Source: Lentisphaerota bacterium
GTDB lineage: Bacteria; Verrucomicrobiota; Kiritimatiellia; CAIQIC01; Lenti-01
Reading direction: 5' to 3'
DNA length: 33,639 nt
Assembly: GCA_012511885.1 (NCBI GenBank)
Contig: JAAZFE010000048.1
Coordinates: 1 to 33,639, forward strand
This document shows, piece after piece, positions 1-8,454 of this stretch (position 1 is the stretch's first letter; each line of letters begins with the position of its first letter). Position numbers and translations under genes: made by a program. The notes beneath the pieces were generated by a model. The model was not told the DNA's origin and did not search any database. It worked only from the letters and a program-made list of their open reading frames with translations.

Positions 1-117
1 ACATGGGCTTACAGCTCCCTACACGCCCCAAAACAATCCAAAATGTAGTGGAGACTTTCAGGGGGTGACGAGCAAAAACCCCTGTAAATCCCCACTTTTC
101 ATCTCGTAACTGTCGAA

Positions 118-355
118 CTTGGGCTAACACGGACGAACACGGACGGACACGGACATTTGGGACGCCGCTTTCGCGGCGGAAACAGACGCAAAAACGAGAC
201 GTTTTTTGGGCGCTCCCGCGCCTTGACCGTGGCACAACCGGCAACTGCCGACGAAGGGCGGAAAATGGTGGGAGGGGGGGTGAGTATTACGATTGTGTAG
301 AATCGTAATACTGGGGGGCGATAACGGGCGACTGCCGGATTGGGTAGGGGGGGCG
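118..355. repeat. Mosaic intergenic repeat island A: 3x CACGGACNNN decamers, CGCCGC hairpin, GGCGC-TCCC-GCGCC hairpin, 12-bp AT-rich palindrome
   Basis: Decamers at 128-157; CGCCGC-tttc-GCGGCG at 163-178; GGCGCtcccGCGCC at 209-222; AGTATTACGATT-gtgtag-AATCGTAATACT at 283-312. Decamers and hairpins recur in island B. Confidence 0.85.
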
Positions 356-817
356 TTAGGTGCGCAGGCCGAGGAGGTTGATGGCGCGGACCGGATCGAT
401 GCGGTAGCGGGAGCCGTGGCCCTGGTAGAAGTCGTGGCGCTCGATGAGGGCGAGGCCAAGGGCGGTTAGGACGAGTTCTTCGCCGTCGGCGGAGGTGATG
501 ACGACATCGCCTTTTTCGAAGACGCCGTCGCCGCGGAAGGGGGAGGGGATGCGGCCCATGGACTCGTGGGCGCGGGCGGTGATGCCGGGGCGGATGTTGA
601 CTTCGCCACCGAGGGCGGCGCGGGCCTTTGCGAAGGCGTCGTGCAGGGCGGCGAGGAGAGTGTTTTTGTCCACGCCGAGTTGTTCGAGGGTGCGCTGGTC
701 GGCGGCGATGATCTGGGTGAGGGGGCGTCGATCGGTGCCGAGGAAGCCATCGCCGGAGAATTTGGAGGCGCTGAGTCGTTGTTCGAGGGCTTGGTCTCGT
801 GGGGATTCTTTCATGGG
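356..817 (-). CDS. Conserved-looking hypothetical protein at the 3' end of the nqr operon
   Basis: ORF 356..895; likely start at MKESPRDQ, about 10 nt after the nqrF stop. No family recognised. Confidence 0.75.
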   Translation of the reverse strand, partial: PMKESPRDQALEQRLSASKFSGDGFLGTDRRPLTQIIAADQRTLEQLGVDKNTLLAALHDAFAKARAALGGEVNIRPGITARAHESMGRIPSPFRGDGVFEKGDVVITSADGEELVLTALGLALIERHDFYQGHGSRYRIDPVRAINLLGLRT

Positions 818-827
818 GGACTCCAGC

Positions 828-1931
828 TTAGAATTTGTCGTAGAAGATGTGGTGTTCGGGCATGCCGTTGTTTTGGAGGACGGCGATGGCGGCATCGATC
901 ATGCCGGGGGAGCCGCAGAGGTAGGCTTCGTGTTGGGAGGCGTCGGGGAAGTGGCGGTTGACGACGTCGGTGATGAGGCCGCGTTCGCCGGTCCAGTCGG
1001 AATCGGCGGGTTCCTGGGAGAGGGCGGGGACGAACTTGAACCAGGGGGCATCTTTTTCGATCTGCTTGAATTCGTCGAGGAAGAAGAGGTCGCGTTGGGT
1101 GAGGGCGCCGAAGAAGTAGGTGGTGGGTCGGTGGGTGATGCCCCGGGCTTGCATGTCGCGGATGATGGACCAGATGGGGGCCATGCCGGATCCGCCGGCG
1201 ATGCAGATGATGGGGGCGTCGGTGTCGGCGAGATGGAAGAAGCCGTAGGGGCCGGAGAAGTTGACTTCCTGGTGATTTTTGAGGTGGTGGAAGACCCAGG
1301 TGGAGCAGATGCCGTCGGGTACGAGGCGGATGATGAGCTCGATGTGGGAGGTTTCGGTGGGGAGGGAGGAAATGGAGTAGCCGCGCATGACGGATTCGCG
1401 GCCTTTGTATTCGGCGGATTCGAGCTGGACGTATTGGCCGGCTTCGAAGGTGAGGGCGGGGGGATCGAGGAGCTTGAGGCGCAGCTCGACGATGTCGTGG
1501 GTGAGGGGGCGTTTGTGTTCGACGCGGGCACGGTAGCGCGACACGCTGAAGAGCTCTTCGGGGATGGCGATGTCGAGGTCGCGGCGAACTTTGACTTGGC
1601 AGGCCAGGCGGACGTTGGCGGCGATTTCTTCGGGGGTGAGGTAGGGCTCTTCGACGGGATGGATGGCGCCGCCGCCTTCGTGGACGGTTACTTTGCAATA
1701 GCCGCAGGTGCCGCGCCCGCCGCAGGCGGAGGGGATGAAGACGTTGTGTTCGGCGAGGGAGGTGAGTAGGGAGGAGCCGCCGGCGACTTCGAGTTCTTTC
1801 CGGCCCGCGTTGATCTGGATGCGGCAGATGCCGTAGTTGAGGATTTTCTTTTCGGCCAGGAGCAGCAGGGCGGCGAGGAAGAGTCCGCACCCGAGCAGGA
1901 ACCCGACGGAGATGAGGACAGAGAGGAGCAT
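828..1931 (-). CDS. nqrF: Na+-translocating NADH:quinone reductase subunit F
   Basis: N-terminal TM, 2Fe-2S ferredoxin motif (CGGRGTCGYC...C), FAD/NADH reductase domain (RGYSISS, GGSGMAP). Confidence 0.95.
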   Translation of the reverse strand: MLLSVLISVGFLLGCGLFLAALLLLAEKKILNYGICRIQINAGRKELEVAGGSSLLTSLAEHNVFIPSACGGRGTCGYCKVTVHEGGGAIHPVEEPYLTPEEIAANVRLACQVKVRRDLDIAIPEELFSVSRYRARVEHKRPLTHDIVELRLKLLDPPALTFEAGQYVQLESAEYKGRESVMRGYSISSLPTETSHIELIIRLVPDGICSTWVFHHLKNHQEVNFSGPYGFFHLADTDAPIICIAGGSGMAPIWSIIRDMQARGITHRPTTYFFGALTQRDLFFLDEFKQIEKDAPWFKFVPALSQEPADSDWTGERGLITDVVNRHFPDASQHEAYLCGSPGMIDAAIAVLQNNGMPEHHIFYDKF

Positions 1932-1934
1932 AGC

Positions 1935-2543
1935 TCAGATTTTGATCATGCCGGAGAAGCCGATGAAACCGAGGGCCATGATGCCGATGATGATAAGGGT
2001 GATGCCGGGGCCTTCGAGGCCGCGGGGCAGGGTGGCCTCGTTGATGCGTTCGCGGATGGCGCCGATGAGGGTGATGGCCAGAAACCAGCCGAAGCCGCCG
2101 CCGAGGCCAAAGCTGAAGGCCTGGAGGAAGCTGTAGGGCTTGTTGAGCATGAAGAGCGAGATGCCCAGGATGGCGCAGTTGACGGTGATGAGCGGTAGGA
2201 AAATACCGAGTGCGTTGTAAAGTTTTTCGGAGACGCGCTCGATGACCATTTCCACAAATTGGGTGAAGGCGGCGATGACCACGATGAAGGTGATCAGGCG
2301 CAGGTAGTCGAGGCCGAGGGGCACGAGCAGGTAGCGGTACACCAGGTAGTTGAGCGCGGCGGTGCAGGCGGTGACGAAGATCACGGCGGTGCCCAGCCCG
2401 ATGCTGGTGTCGACCTTTTTGGAGACGCCCAGGCAGGAGCACATGCCCAAAAAGCGCGCAAGAAGGATGTTGTCGGTGAAGGCGGCGGAGACGAAAATGA
2501 GCAGGAAGGAGCTCAGTAGGGACATGTCGGCAAGGGGTGTCAT
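1935..2543 (-). CDS. nqrE: Na+-translocating NADH:quinone reductase subunit E
   Basis: Hydrophobic NqrE/RnfA family sequence (NILLARFLGMCSCLGVSKK; FLPLITVNCAILG). ATG overlaps the nqrD stop. Confidence 0.93.
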   Translation of the reverse strand: MTPLADMSLLSSFLLIFVSAAFTDNILLARFLGMCSCLGVSKKVDTSIGLGTAVIFVTACTAALNYLVYRYLLVPLGLDYLRLITFIVVIAAFTQFVEMVIERVSEKLYNALGIFLPLITVNCAILGISLFMLNKPYSFLQAFSFGLGGGFGWFLAITLIGAIRERINEATLPRGLEGPGITLIIIGIMALGFIGFSGMIKI

Positions 2544-3151
2544 GAGGCCTCCTGTTTGACGAGTCGCGCGCGCGCGATCCAGGTCATAATGGCGAACATG
2601 AAAAAGGCGCCGGGGGGCATGACCATGATGGTCCATTGGGTCCACCAGAGGTCGCGGGCGGGGAGGGCCACGCCCAGGATGGTGCCGAAGCCCATGACTT
2701 CGCGGACGACGGCGATGGCGATGAGGACGACGGAGTAGCCCAGGCCGTTGGCGAGGCCATCCACCAGCGAGGGCAGCGGCTTGTTCTGGCTGGCGAAGGC
2801 TTCGGCGCGCCCCATGATGATGCAGTTGGTGATGATGAGCCCGACGTAGGGGCCAATGAAGCGGTGGACATCGGGGGCGACGGCCTTGATCAAGATATCA
2901 ATCATCATGACATAGGCGGCAATGATGATGACTTGCACGATCATGCGGATGCGCACGGGGATGTAGTTGCGCAGGAGCGAGATGGTGAAGCTGGTGAGGG
3001 CGGTGGTGAAGGTGACCCCGAAGCTCATGAAGAGCGTATTGGTGACGAGGTTGGTGACGGCCAGCGCCGAGCAAATGCCGAGGACTTGGCGGAAGATGGG
3101 GTTTTCCACCAGGAGGCCGTCTTTGAGGATTTTGCCGTATGAGGATGCCAT
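2540..3151 (-). CDS. nqrD: Na+-translocating NADH:quinone reductase subunit D
   Basis: NqrD/RnfE family (NPIFRQVLGICSALAVTNLV; YVGLIITNCIIMGRAEAFA). Confidence 0.93.
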   Translation of the reverse strand: MASSYGKILKDGLLVENPIFRQVLGICSALAVTNLVTNTLFMSFGVTFTTALTSFTISLLRNYIPVRIRMIVQVIIIAAYVMMIDILIKAVAPDVHRFIGPYVGLIITNCIIMGRAEAFASQNKPLPSLVDGLANGLGYSVVLIAIAVVREVMGFGTILGVALPARDLWWTQWTIMVMPPGAFFMFAIMTWIARARLVKQEAS

Positions 3152-3156
3152 GTCAG

Positions 3157-3834
3157 TTAGGGGGGGTGGGGGGGGGGCTGGTCGGATTCGTCGGGCGAGG
3201 AGGCGGGCGGGGGGGGCGTTGCGGCGAGGTAGGCGTCGCGGAAGCGGTCGAGTTCTTCGCTGAGAAAGCGGCCCAGCGCCATCGAGGTTTGGGTGGCGCC
3301 AGTGATGGCGTCCACGCGGTTGCGCGCGGCGGGATCGGGCGAGGCGCCGACGATGACGCGCGCGCGGCCGGGGTCGGCCCAGTCCACGCGCAGCCCTTTG
3401 AATTGGTCGGTGAACCAGGCTTCTTCGATGCGCGCGCCGAGTCCGGGGGTTTCTTTTTGGTCGAGGAATTGGAGGTTGTGGACGGTTTCGAGATCGGAGG
3501 AGAGCACCATGACGCCCTCGATGCGATCCCAGAAGCCCAGGCCGCTGAAGATGAAGCCGACGCGTTCGAGGTCGGGGGTGGTTTGGCGGTAGATGACGCG
3601 TCCGTCGAGATTGTCTGCTGCGAGGTGCTGGTCCACGGCCTGCTGATAGGCTTCGGCGGTGTTGCCCTCGACGGGCAGGTCGAAGGCGCGGCAGAGGACC
3701 TGGTTGTGGTGCATGACGGCGTTTTTGGCGAGCAGGCCCTGGGTGGCATAGTTGACGATGGCGATGCCGGTGCCGAAGACCAGGCAGATGGCGGCCATGA
3801 AGCCGAGGACGTAAGCGGGTGATTTTTTGTTCAC
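3157..3834 (-). CDS. nqrC: Na+-translocating NADH:quinone reductase subunit C
   Basis: FMN-binding motif DAITGATQTS, N-terminal TM; GTG start overlapping the nqrB stop (GTGA). Confidence 0.88.
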   Translation of the reverse strand: MNKKSPAYVLGFMAAICLVFGTGIAIVNYATQGLLAKNAVMHHNQVLCRAFDLPVEGNTAEAYQQAVDQHLAADNLDGRVIYRQTTPDLERVGFIFSGLGFWDRIEGVMVLSSDLETVHNLQFLDQKETPGLGARIEEAWFTDQFKGLRVDWADPGRARVIVGASPDPAARNRVDAITGATQTSMALGRFLSEELDRFRDAYLAATPPPPASSPDESDQPPPHPP

Positions 3835-4871
3835 GCCTTGGCCGCCTTCTTGCGCGCCTGATAGCGCTTGATCCAGAGGTCGAGGGAGGGCGCCAGCATG
3901 TTGCCGATCAAGATGGCAAAGCCGACGCCGCCGGCAAAGACGGCTTTGTAGCGGAAAAAGACGATGAGCGCGCCGATCAGGATGCTGTAGGCCCACATGG
4001 AGGGGCGTAGGCGGGGGGCTGAGATGGGGTCGGTGACCATGAAGACGGCGGCATAGAGAAAGGCGCCGGAGAAGAGGGTGAAGCCCAGCGGCGGAACCAG
4101 ATCAATGCCCAGGGCGTTGCGCAGGAGCAGGTTGGTGGCGGTTGCGCCGAGGAGGGTACCGAGCATCAGCCGCCAGTTGGCGGTCTTGGTCCAGAGCAGG
4201 TAGATGGCGCCGAGCAGGATGGCGATGGCGCAGGTTTCGCCGACGGAGCCCGCCGCCAAGACGCGAGCGTGGCCCGCGTGGTCGAAGAGTCCACCGATTT
4301 GGCCGGTGAAAAGGTCCCAGAGGCGCGTTTCGAAGGCGTAGTCGCGTCGGGACCACATGGGGGTGGCCGCGGTGATGGCGTCCACCACGCCGAGACCCGG
4401 GGCGGTCAGACGGGCGGGCAGCTCCTCGAGGGCGGCGAAGCTCCAGCGGGCGAACCCGCCGGGAAAACCACGAAAGGCTGGCGCGAATTTCGAGGTGAGC
4501 TCGACCGGGAAGCAGACATAGACGAAGGCGCGGCCCACGATGGCCGGGTTGAAGATGTTTTTGCCGAAGCCGCCGAAGACCATTTTGCCAAATACGATGG
4601 CGAAGACAGCGCCGACGGCCACAATCCAGAAGGGGGTGGCGGGAGGCAGGGAGAGCGCATAAATGGCGGCAGTGACCCAGACCGCCTGCGACAGTTTGCC
4701 GGGAGGGGTGGGCACCATGATCCATTCGGCCAGAAAAGCAAACAGGGCGGCCACCGCCACCTGCGCCATGACGCGCCAGCCGAACAAATAGACGGCGGCG
4801 AGGGCGACGGGTGCCAGCGCGTAGAGGACGCGCTGCATCATGGGTTGCTTCAGGAAGGCCAGCTTTTTCAT
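3831..4871 (-). CDS. nqrB: NQR subunit B (NqrB/RnfD family), short N-terminus
   Basis: Start MKKLAFLKQP; GFGKNIFNPAIVGRAF, DAITAATPM flavinylation-like motif, GSVGETCAIAILLGA. Upstream part of the 454-aa ORF is repeat-derived. Confidence 0.88.
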   Translation of the reverse strand: MKKLAFLKQPMMQRVLYALAPVALAAVYLFGWRVMAQVAVAALFAFLAEWIMVPTPPGKLSQAVWVTAAIYALSLPPATPFWIVAVGAVFAIVFGKMVFGGFGKNIFNPAIVGRAFVYVCFPVELTSKFAPAFRGFPGGFARWSFAALEELPARLTAPGLGVVDAITAATPMWSRRDYAFETRLWDLFTGQIGGLFDHAGHARVLAAGSVGETCAIAILLGAIYLLWTKTANWRLMLGTLLGATATNLLLRNALGIDLVPPLGFTLFSGAFLYAAVFMVTDPISAPRLRPSMWAYSILIGALIVFFRYKAVFAGGVGFAILIGNMLAPSLDLWIKRYQARKKAAKA

Positions 4872-4924
4872 GAAGATGGGGTCAGAATATCCAACCTGGG
4901 CGGCCAGTTCAAGCGCAACTGCGG

Positions 4925-5421
4925 GGCAATCGGAATTGCGTGATTGCGGGAATGCGGGATTGCACGATTTTTGGGGAGTGAACCGTAAATGGGCGCGATT
5001 ATTTGGGAGAAGGGGTAGAAAGGGTCGAAAACGGGACAAAATGGGCGAGAAATGGGCGGTTCTGGGTGAAAATGGGGTATTTTTTGGTATTTTTGTAGAG
5101 CTGTGGGGCGGCGGAACAGCCACACGGACGTACACGGACGAACACCGACAAACACGGACATTGCGGACGCCGCTGCGCGGCGGAAACAGGGGCACAAGAG
5201 GAGCGTTTTTGGGGCGCTCCCGCGCCTTGTCCCGGGGTTTGTCAGCAGCTGCGGACGCCGCTGACGTGGCGTGGAAAAAAGGGTCAAAAACGGGTCAAAA
5301 TGACGAAAAATAGGCCGAAATAGGCAAAAAACGGCCGAAAATGGGCGTTTTTGGGTGAAAAGGGGTCAAAAACGGCGAAAATGGGGGATAACGGGCGACT
5401 GCCGAATTGGGTAGGGGGGGG
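4925..5421. repeat. Mosaic intergenic repeat island B: 8-bp ATTGCGNG repeats, phased A-tracts, 4x CACGGACNNN decamers, hairpins
   Basis: Octamers 4935-4974; A-tracts about every 10 bp at 5019-5094 and 5286-5381; decamers 5123-5162; CGCCGC-tgc-GCGGCG 5168-5182. Confidence 0.85.
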
Positions 5422-6405
5422 TTAGAGGATTTTGAATTTGGGCAGGTCTTGGAGGTCGATGATGCCGGCGAGAGTGCCGTCGTCGTGGGTGACGATGAGG
5501 TCGTCGAAACGGTGTTGCTGGAAGATGGCGAGGGCGTCGGCGGCGAGTCGGCCGGTCTGGATCATGTGGGGCTGGTGGGTCATGAGATCGCTGACGGTGC
5601 GGGTCTGGAAGTCGGTGGCGCCCGCGGCGAGATAGCGGCGTAGATCGCCATCGGTGAGCAGACCGAGCACCTTGCGGTTTTCATCAATGATGACAACGGC
5701 GCCGGCCTGGGCTTTGGTCATGGCGATGAGGGCGTCGCGGATGGCGGCGGTGGGGGCTACGACGGCGAGGCGCTCGTCGGTGCGCATGATGTCGTCCACT
5801 TTGAGCAGGAGGGCGCGGCCGATGGCGCCGCCGGGATGGAGGCGGGCGTAGTCGTCGCGGGAGAGTCCGCGGGCTTCGAGCAGGGCCACCGCGAGGGCGT
5901 CGCCGATGGCCAGCGCGACGGTGGTCGAGGCGGTGGGCACCAGGTTGAACGCGCAGGCTTCGCGTTCGACGGAGGCATCGAGTACGATGTCGGAATGCCG
6001 CGCGAGGGTGGAGTCGGGGCTGCCGGTGAGGGCGATGATGCGCGCGCCGGCTCGTTTGAGCATGGGCAGGAGGTTGACGAGCTCGTCGGATTCGCCGGAG
6101 TAGGAGAGGGCGACGACGGCGTCTTCGGGCCGGACAAGGCCGAGATCGCCGTGCATGGCTTCGGAGGGATGCAGGACGGTAGCGGGCGCGCCAGTGCTGG
6201 TGAAGGTGGCGGCAATTTTCTGGCCGATGTGGAACGACTTGCCGACGCCAGTCACAATGAGTTTGCCGCCGGCCTCGAGGGCGGCGCGCAGGAGGTTGAC
6301 CGCGGCATCAAATTCGCCGTCCAGGCGCGCGCGGGTGCGCTGGAGGGCGGCGATTTCGACATCGAAGACATCCTGGGCTTTTCGGAAATAGGTTGGGGAT
6401 TGCAT
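5422..6405 (-). CDS. kdsD: Arabinose-5-phosphate isomerase (KpsF/KdsD: SIS + 2 CBS)
   Basis: GVGKSFHIGQKIAATFTSTG, LHPSEAMHGDLG, SYSGESDE, LHPGGAIG, CBS repeats. Confidence 0.95.
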   Translation of the reverse strand: MQSPTYFRKAQDVFDVEIAALQRTRARLDGEFDAAVNLLRAALEAGGKLIVTGVGKSFHIGQKIAATFTSTGAPATVLHPSEAMHGDLGLVRPEDAVVALSYSGESDELVNLLPMLKRAGARIIALTGSPDSTLARHSDIVLDASVEREACAFNLVPTASTTVALAIGDALAVALLEARGLSRDDYARLHPGGAIGRALLLKVDDIMRTDERLAVVAPTAAIRDALIAMTKAQAGAVVIIDENRKVLGLLTDGDLRRYLAAGATDFQTRTVSDLMTHQPHMIQTGRLAADALAIFQQHRFDDLIVTHDDGTLAGIIDLQDLPKFKIL

Positions 6406-6547
6406 GGGGAGTTAGCGTAGCGCAGGGGGGGCGGGGGGGCAAGCGGGGATGTGGGCGCGCGCGGGGCGGCTGGGGGGGGCGGTTGGTTTTGGCTTTACGA
6501 GGTGGGCGTGGTATAGATGGGACGTTGCCCCAATCCAAGGAGTTCCC

Positions 6548-7504
6548 ATGACGACTCGTTTTGCATCCAGAAAAGTGGCGATTGTCGGTGCCGGCGCGGT
6601 TGGCTCGAGCTTTGCTTTTGCGCTAGCTCAAGCGGGACTGGCCGAGGAAATTGTTTTGACGGACGTTAACGTCAATTTGGCGAAGGGTCAGGCGCTGGAT
6701 TTGGCGCACGGGATTCCGTTTTATCCCACGGTGCATATTCGCGCGGATGAGTCGTCGGTGGCCTATCGGGATGCCACGGTGGTTGTGGTGACTGCGGGCA
6801 AGCCGCAGGCGGGGCCGGGTCAGAGTCGTCTTGAGCTGCTGCAAATTAACGCCAAGATTGTGACATCGATTGTGGAGGATATTTTGACGGTGAATTCTGA
6901 GGCGATTATTCTGATCGCGACGAATCCGGTGGATGTGCTTACGCATGTGGCCTGGCGGCATTCGGGGCAGCCGCGCGGACGCATTTTGGGGTCGGGCACG
7001 GTGCTGGATACGGCCCGTTTCCGCTGGCTGTTGTCCGAGAATTGCGGGGTGTCGGCCCAGAACATTCACGCGCCGATTCTGGGGGAGCATGGCGACAGCG
7101 AGTTTGCGCCGTGGTCGCTGGTGCATATTGCCGGCGTTCCGGTGGATGAATACTGCCCGATTTGCCGCAAGTGCAACTTTGTGAAACGCCGCCCGGAAAT
7201 TTTGGAGGAGGTGCGCCGCTCAGCCTATCATATTATTGATTATAAGGGTTCGACCAGTTTTGGCGTGGCGATGGCCATGACCCAGATTGTCCGCGCGATT
7301 CTGCGCAATGAGGAAGGTGTGCTGACGGTTTCCGCTCCGCTGGAAGGCGAATACGGTCTGCGGGATGTCACGCTGGGCATTCCCTGCCTGATCAATGCCA
7401 AGGGGATTGTGAGCGTGATTGAAGCGCCCCTAACCGAGGAGGAACGGAGCTTGCTGGCACACTCCGCCGGTATTCTCAAGGAGAGCCTGGCCAGCCTGGC
7501 TTGA
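6548..7504 (+). CDS. ldh: L-lactate dehydrogenase
   Basis: VAIVGAGAVGSSFAFAL, TAGKPQAGPGQSRLELLQIN, GSGTVLDTARFR, GEHGDSEF; AAGGAG upstream of ATG. Confidence 0.93.
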   Translation: MTTRFASRKVAIVGAGAVGSSFAFALAQAGLAEEIVLTDVNVNLAKGQALDLAHGIPFYPTVHIRADESSVAYRDATVVVVTAGKPQAGPGQSRLELLQINAKIVTSIVEDILTVNSEAIILIATNPVDVLTHVAWRHSGQPRGRILGSGTVLDTARFRWLLSENCGVSAQNIHAPILGEHGDSEFAPWSLVHIAGVPVDEYCPICRKCNFVKRRPEILEEVRRSAYHIIDYKGSTSFGVAMAMTQIVRAILRNEEGVLTVSAPLEGEYGLRDVTLGIPCLINAKGIVSVIEAPLTEEERSLLAHSAGILKESLASLA

Positions 7505-7509
7505 GTGAT

Positions 7510-8442
7510 TCATCGGCCGGTTTCATCCGGCTGCCTTGGGGGTGGGACGAACTTGGCGCGTGCAGCATCCAAGCCGGGTGGCTTGACCTGGTTTTCAGGA
7601 AGGAGTGGGGTGGAAGGGGGCGGTTCGCTTTCGAGCGGGGGCGCGGCCACCCAGCGGTTGAGCAGGGTGGAGAGGCCGAAGCCGCCCGTCAGGAGCGCCA
7701 GACAAAGGATTTTGGCGCGTCCTTCGGGCCATCCGGGAAAGACCAGCCAGAGGGAGCCGGTGATCAGTCCCAAAATGCCCCGCACGGTGGGGACTTCGGC
7801 GCGCAGGAAGAGCCAGTTGGCCAGTCTCGCGAAGAGCAGGATGGTGGTCACGGCACCGAAAGCCACGGGCAGCAGGATGGCCAGATCGAGATGGGCTACG
7901 CCATGCAGCAGGGGGGAGTAGACGCCCAGATAGATGATGAGAAAGGAAACGCTCAGGCCCGGCAGGATACTGCCGAGGCCGATGCCCGCGCCGATGACCG
8001 TCCACAACGGCCAGCCGGGCGTCAGGGCGGCATCGGGCGGCGCCAAGTGGCGGCGATACCATGCCAGGGCCGCGCACAGGCCGAGAGTGACAACGAAAGG
8101 CAGCCAGGCGGCCCGGGAGCGGGTCGAGCCCCCGGCCTGGCGGATCAGATTGGGCAGCAGTCCCAGCATGAGCCCCATGAACAGGAAAGTGGTGGGCACC
8201 GCGTGGCGGGTGAAGACGACAGCCAGCAGGCGGCTGGCCAGCAGCAGGCCGATCGCCGCCGCCAGAAAGAAGGGGCCGAACCGGCGCAGGTTGCCGGCCG
8301 GGTTCACGGTGGGCTGGGCGAGGGCGGTCGTAAGTGGGCGATAGACGCCGAAGAGCACGAGGAACGCGCTGCCGGATACGCCGGGCATGAGGCCCGCCAC
8401 GCCCACCCACAAGCCGAGGAGCAATTGAAGCGGCAGGGACAT
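7510..8442 (-). CDS. DUF368 family membrane protein (family linked to undecaprenyl-phosphate translocation, PopT-like)
   Basis: GVAGLMPGVSGSAFLVLFGVY signature near the N-terminus and its internal echo (GLGSILPGLSVSFLIIYLGVY); polytopic. Confidence 0.85.
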   Translation of the reverse strand: MSLPLQLLLGLWVGVAGLMPGVSGSAFLVLFGVYRPLTTALAQPTVNPAGNLRRFGPFFLAAAIGLLLASRLLAVVFTRHAVPTTFLFMGLMLGLLPNLIRQAGGSTRSRAAWLPFVVTLGLCAALAWYRRHLAPPDAALTPGWPLWTVIGAGIGLGSILPGLSVSFLIIYLGVYSPLLHGVAHLDLAILLPVAFGAVTTILLFARLANWLFLRAEVPTVRGILGLITGSLWLVFPGWPEGRAKILCLALLTGGFGLSTLLNRWVAAPPLESEPPPSTPLLPENQVKPPGLDAARAKFVPPPRQPDETGR

Positions 8443-8454
8443 GCCGGTGAAAGG

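Noticed and set aside
124-459. Hypothetical proteins from repeat islands (124..459, 4868..5287, 17026..17601, 20344..20823)
   Set aside because: They translate the decamer/heptamer/hairpin repeats (e.g. SVRVRPC..SVWLFPPPP, STFHLPPS) and carry no protein-like features; likely annotation artefacts.
5123-5162. CRISPR array
   Set aside because: Tandem 10-bp units without spacers of uniform length and no cas genes; not CRISPR.
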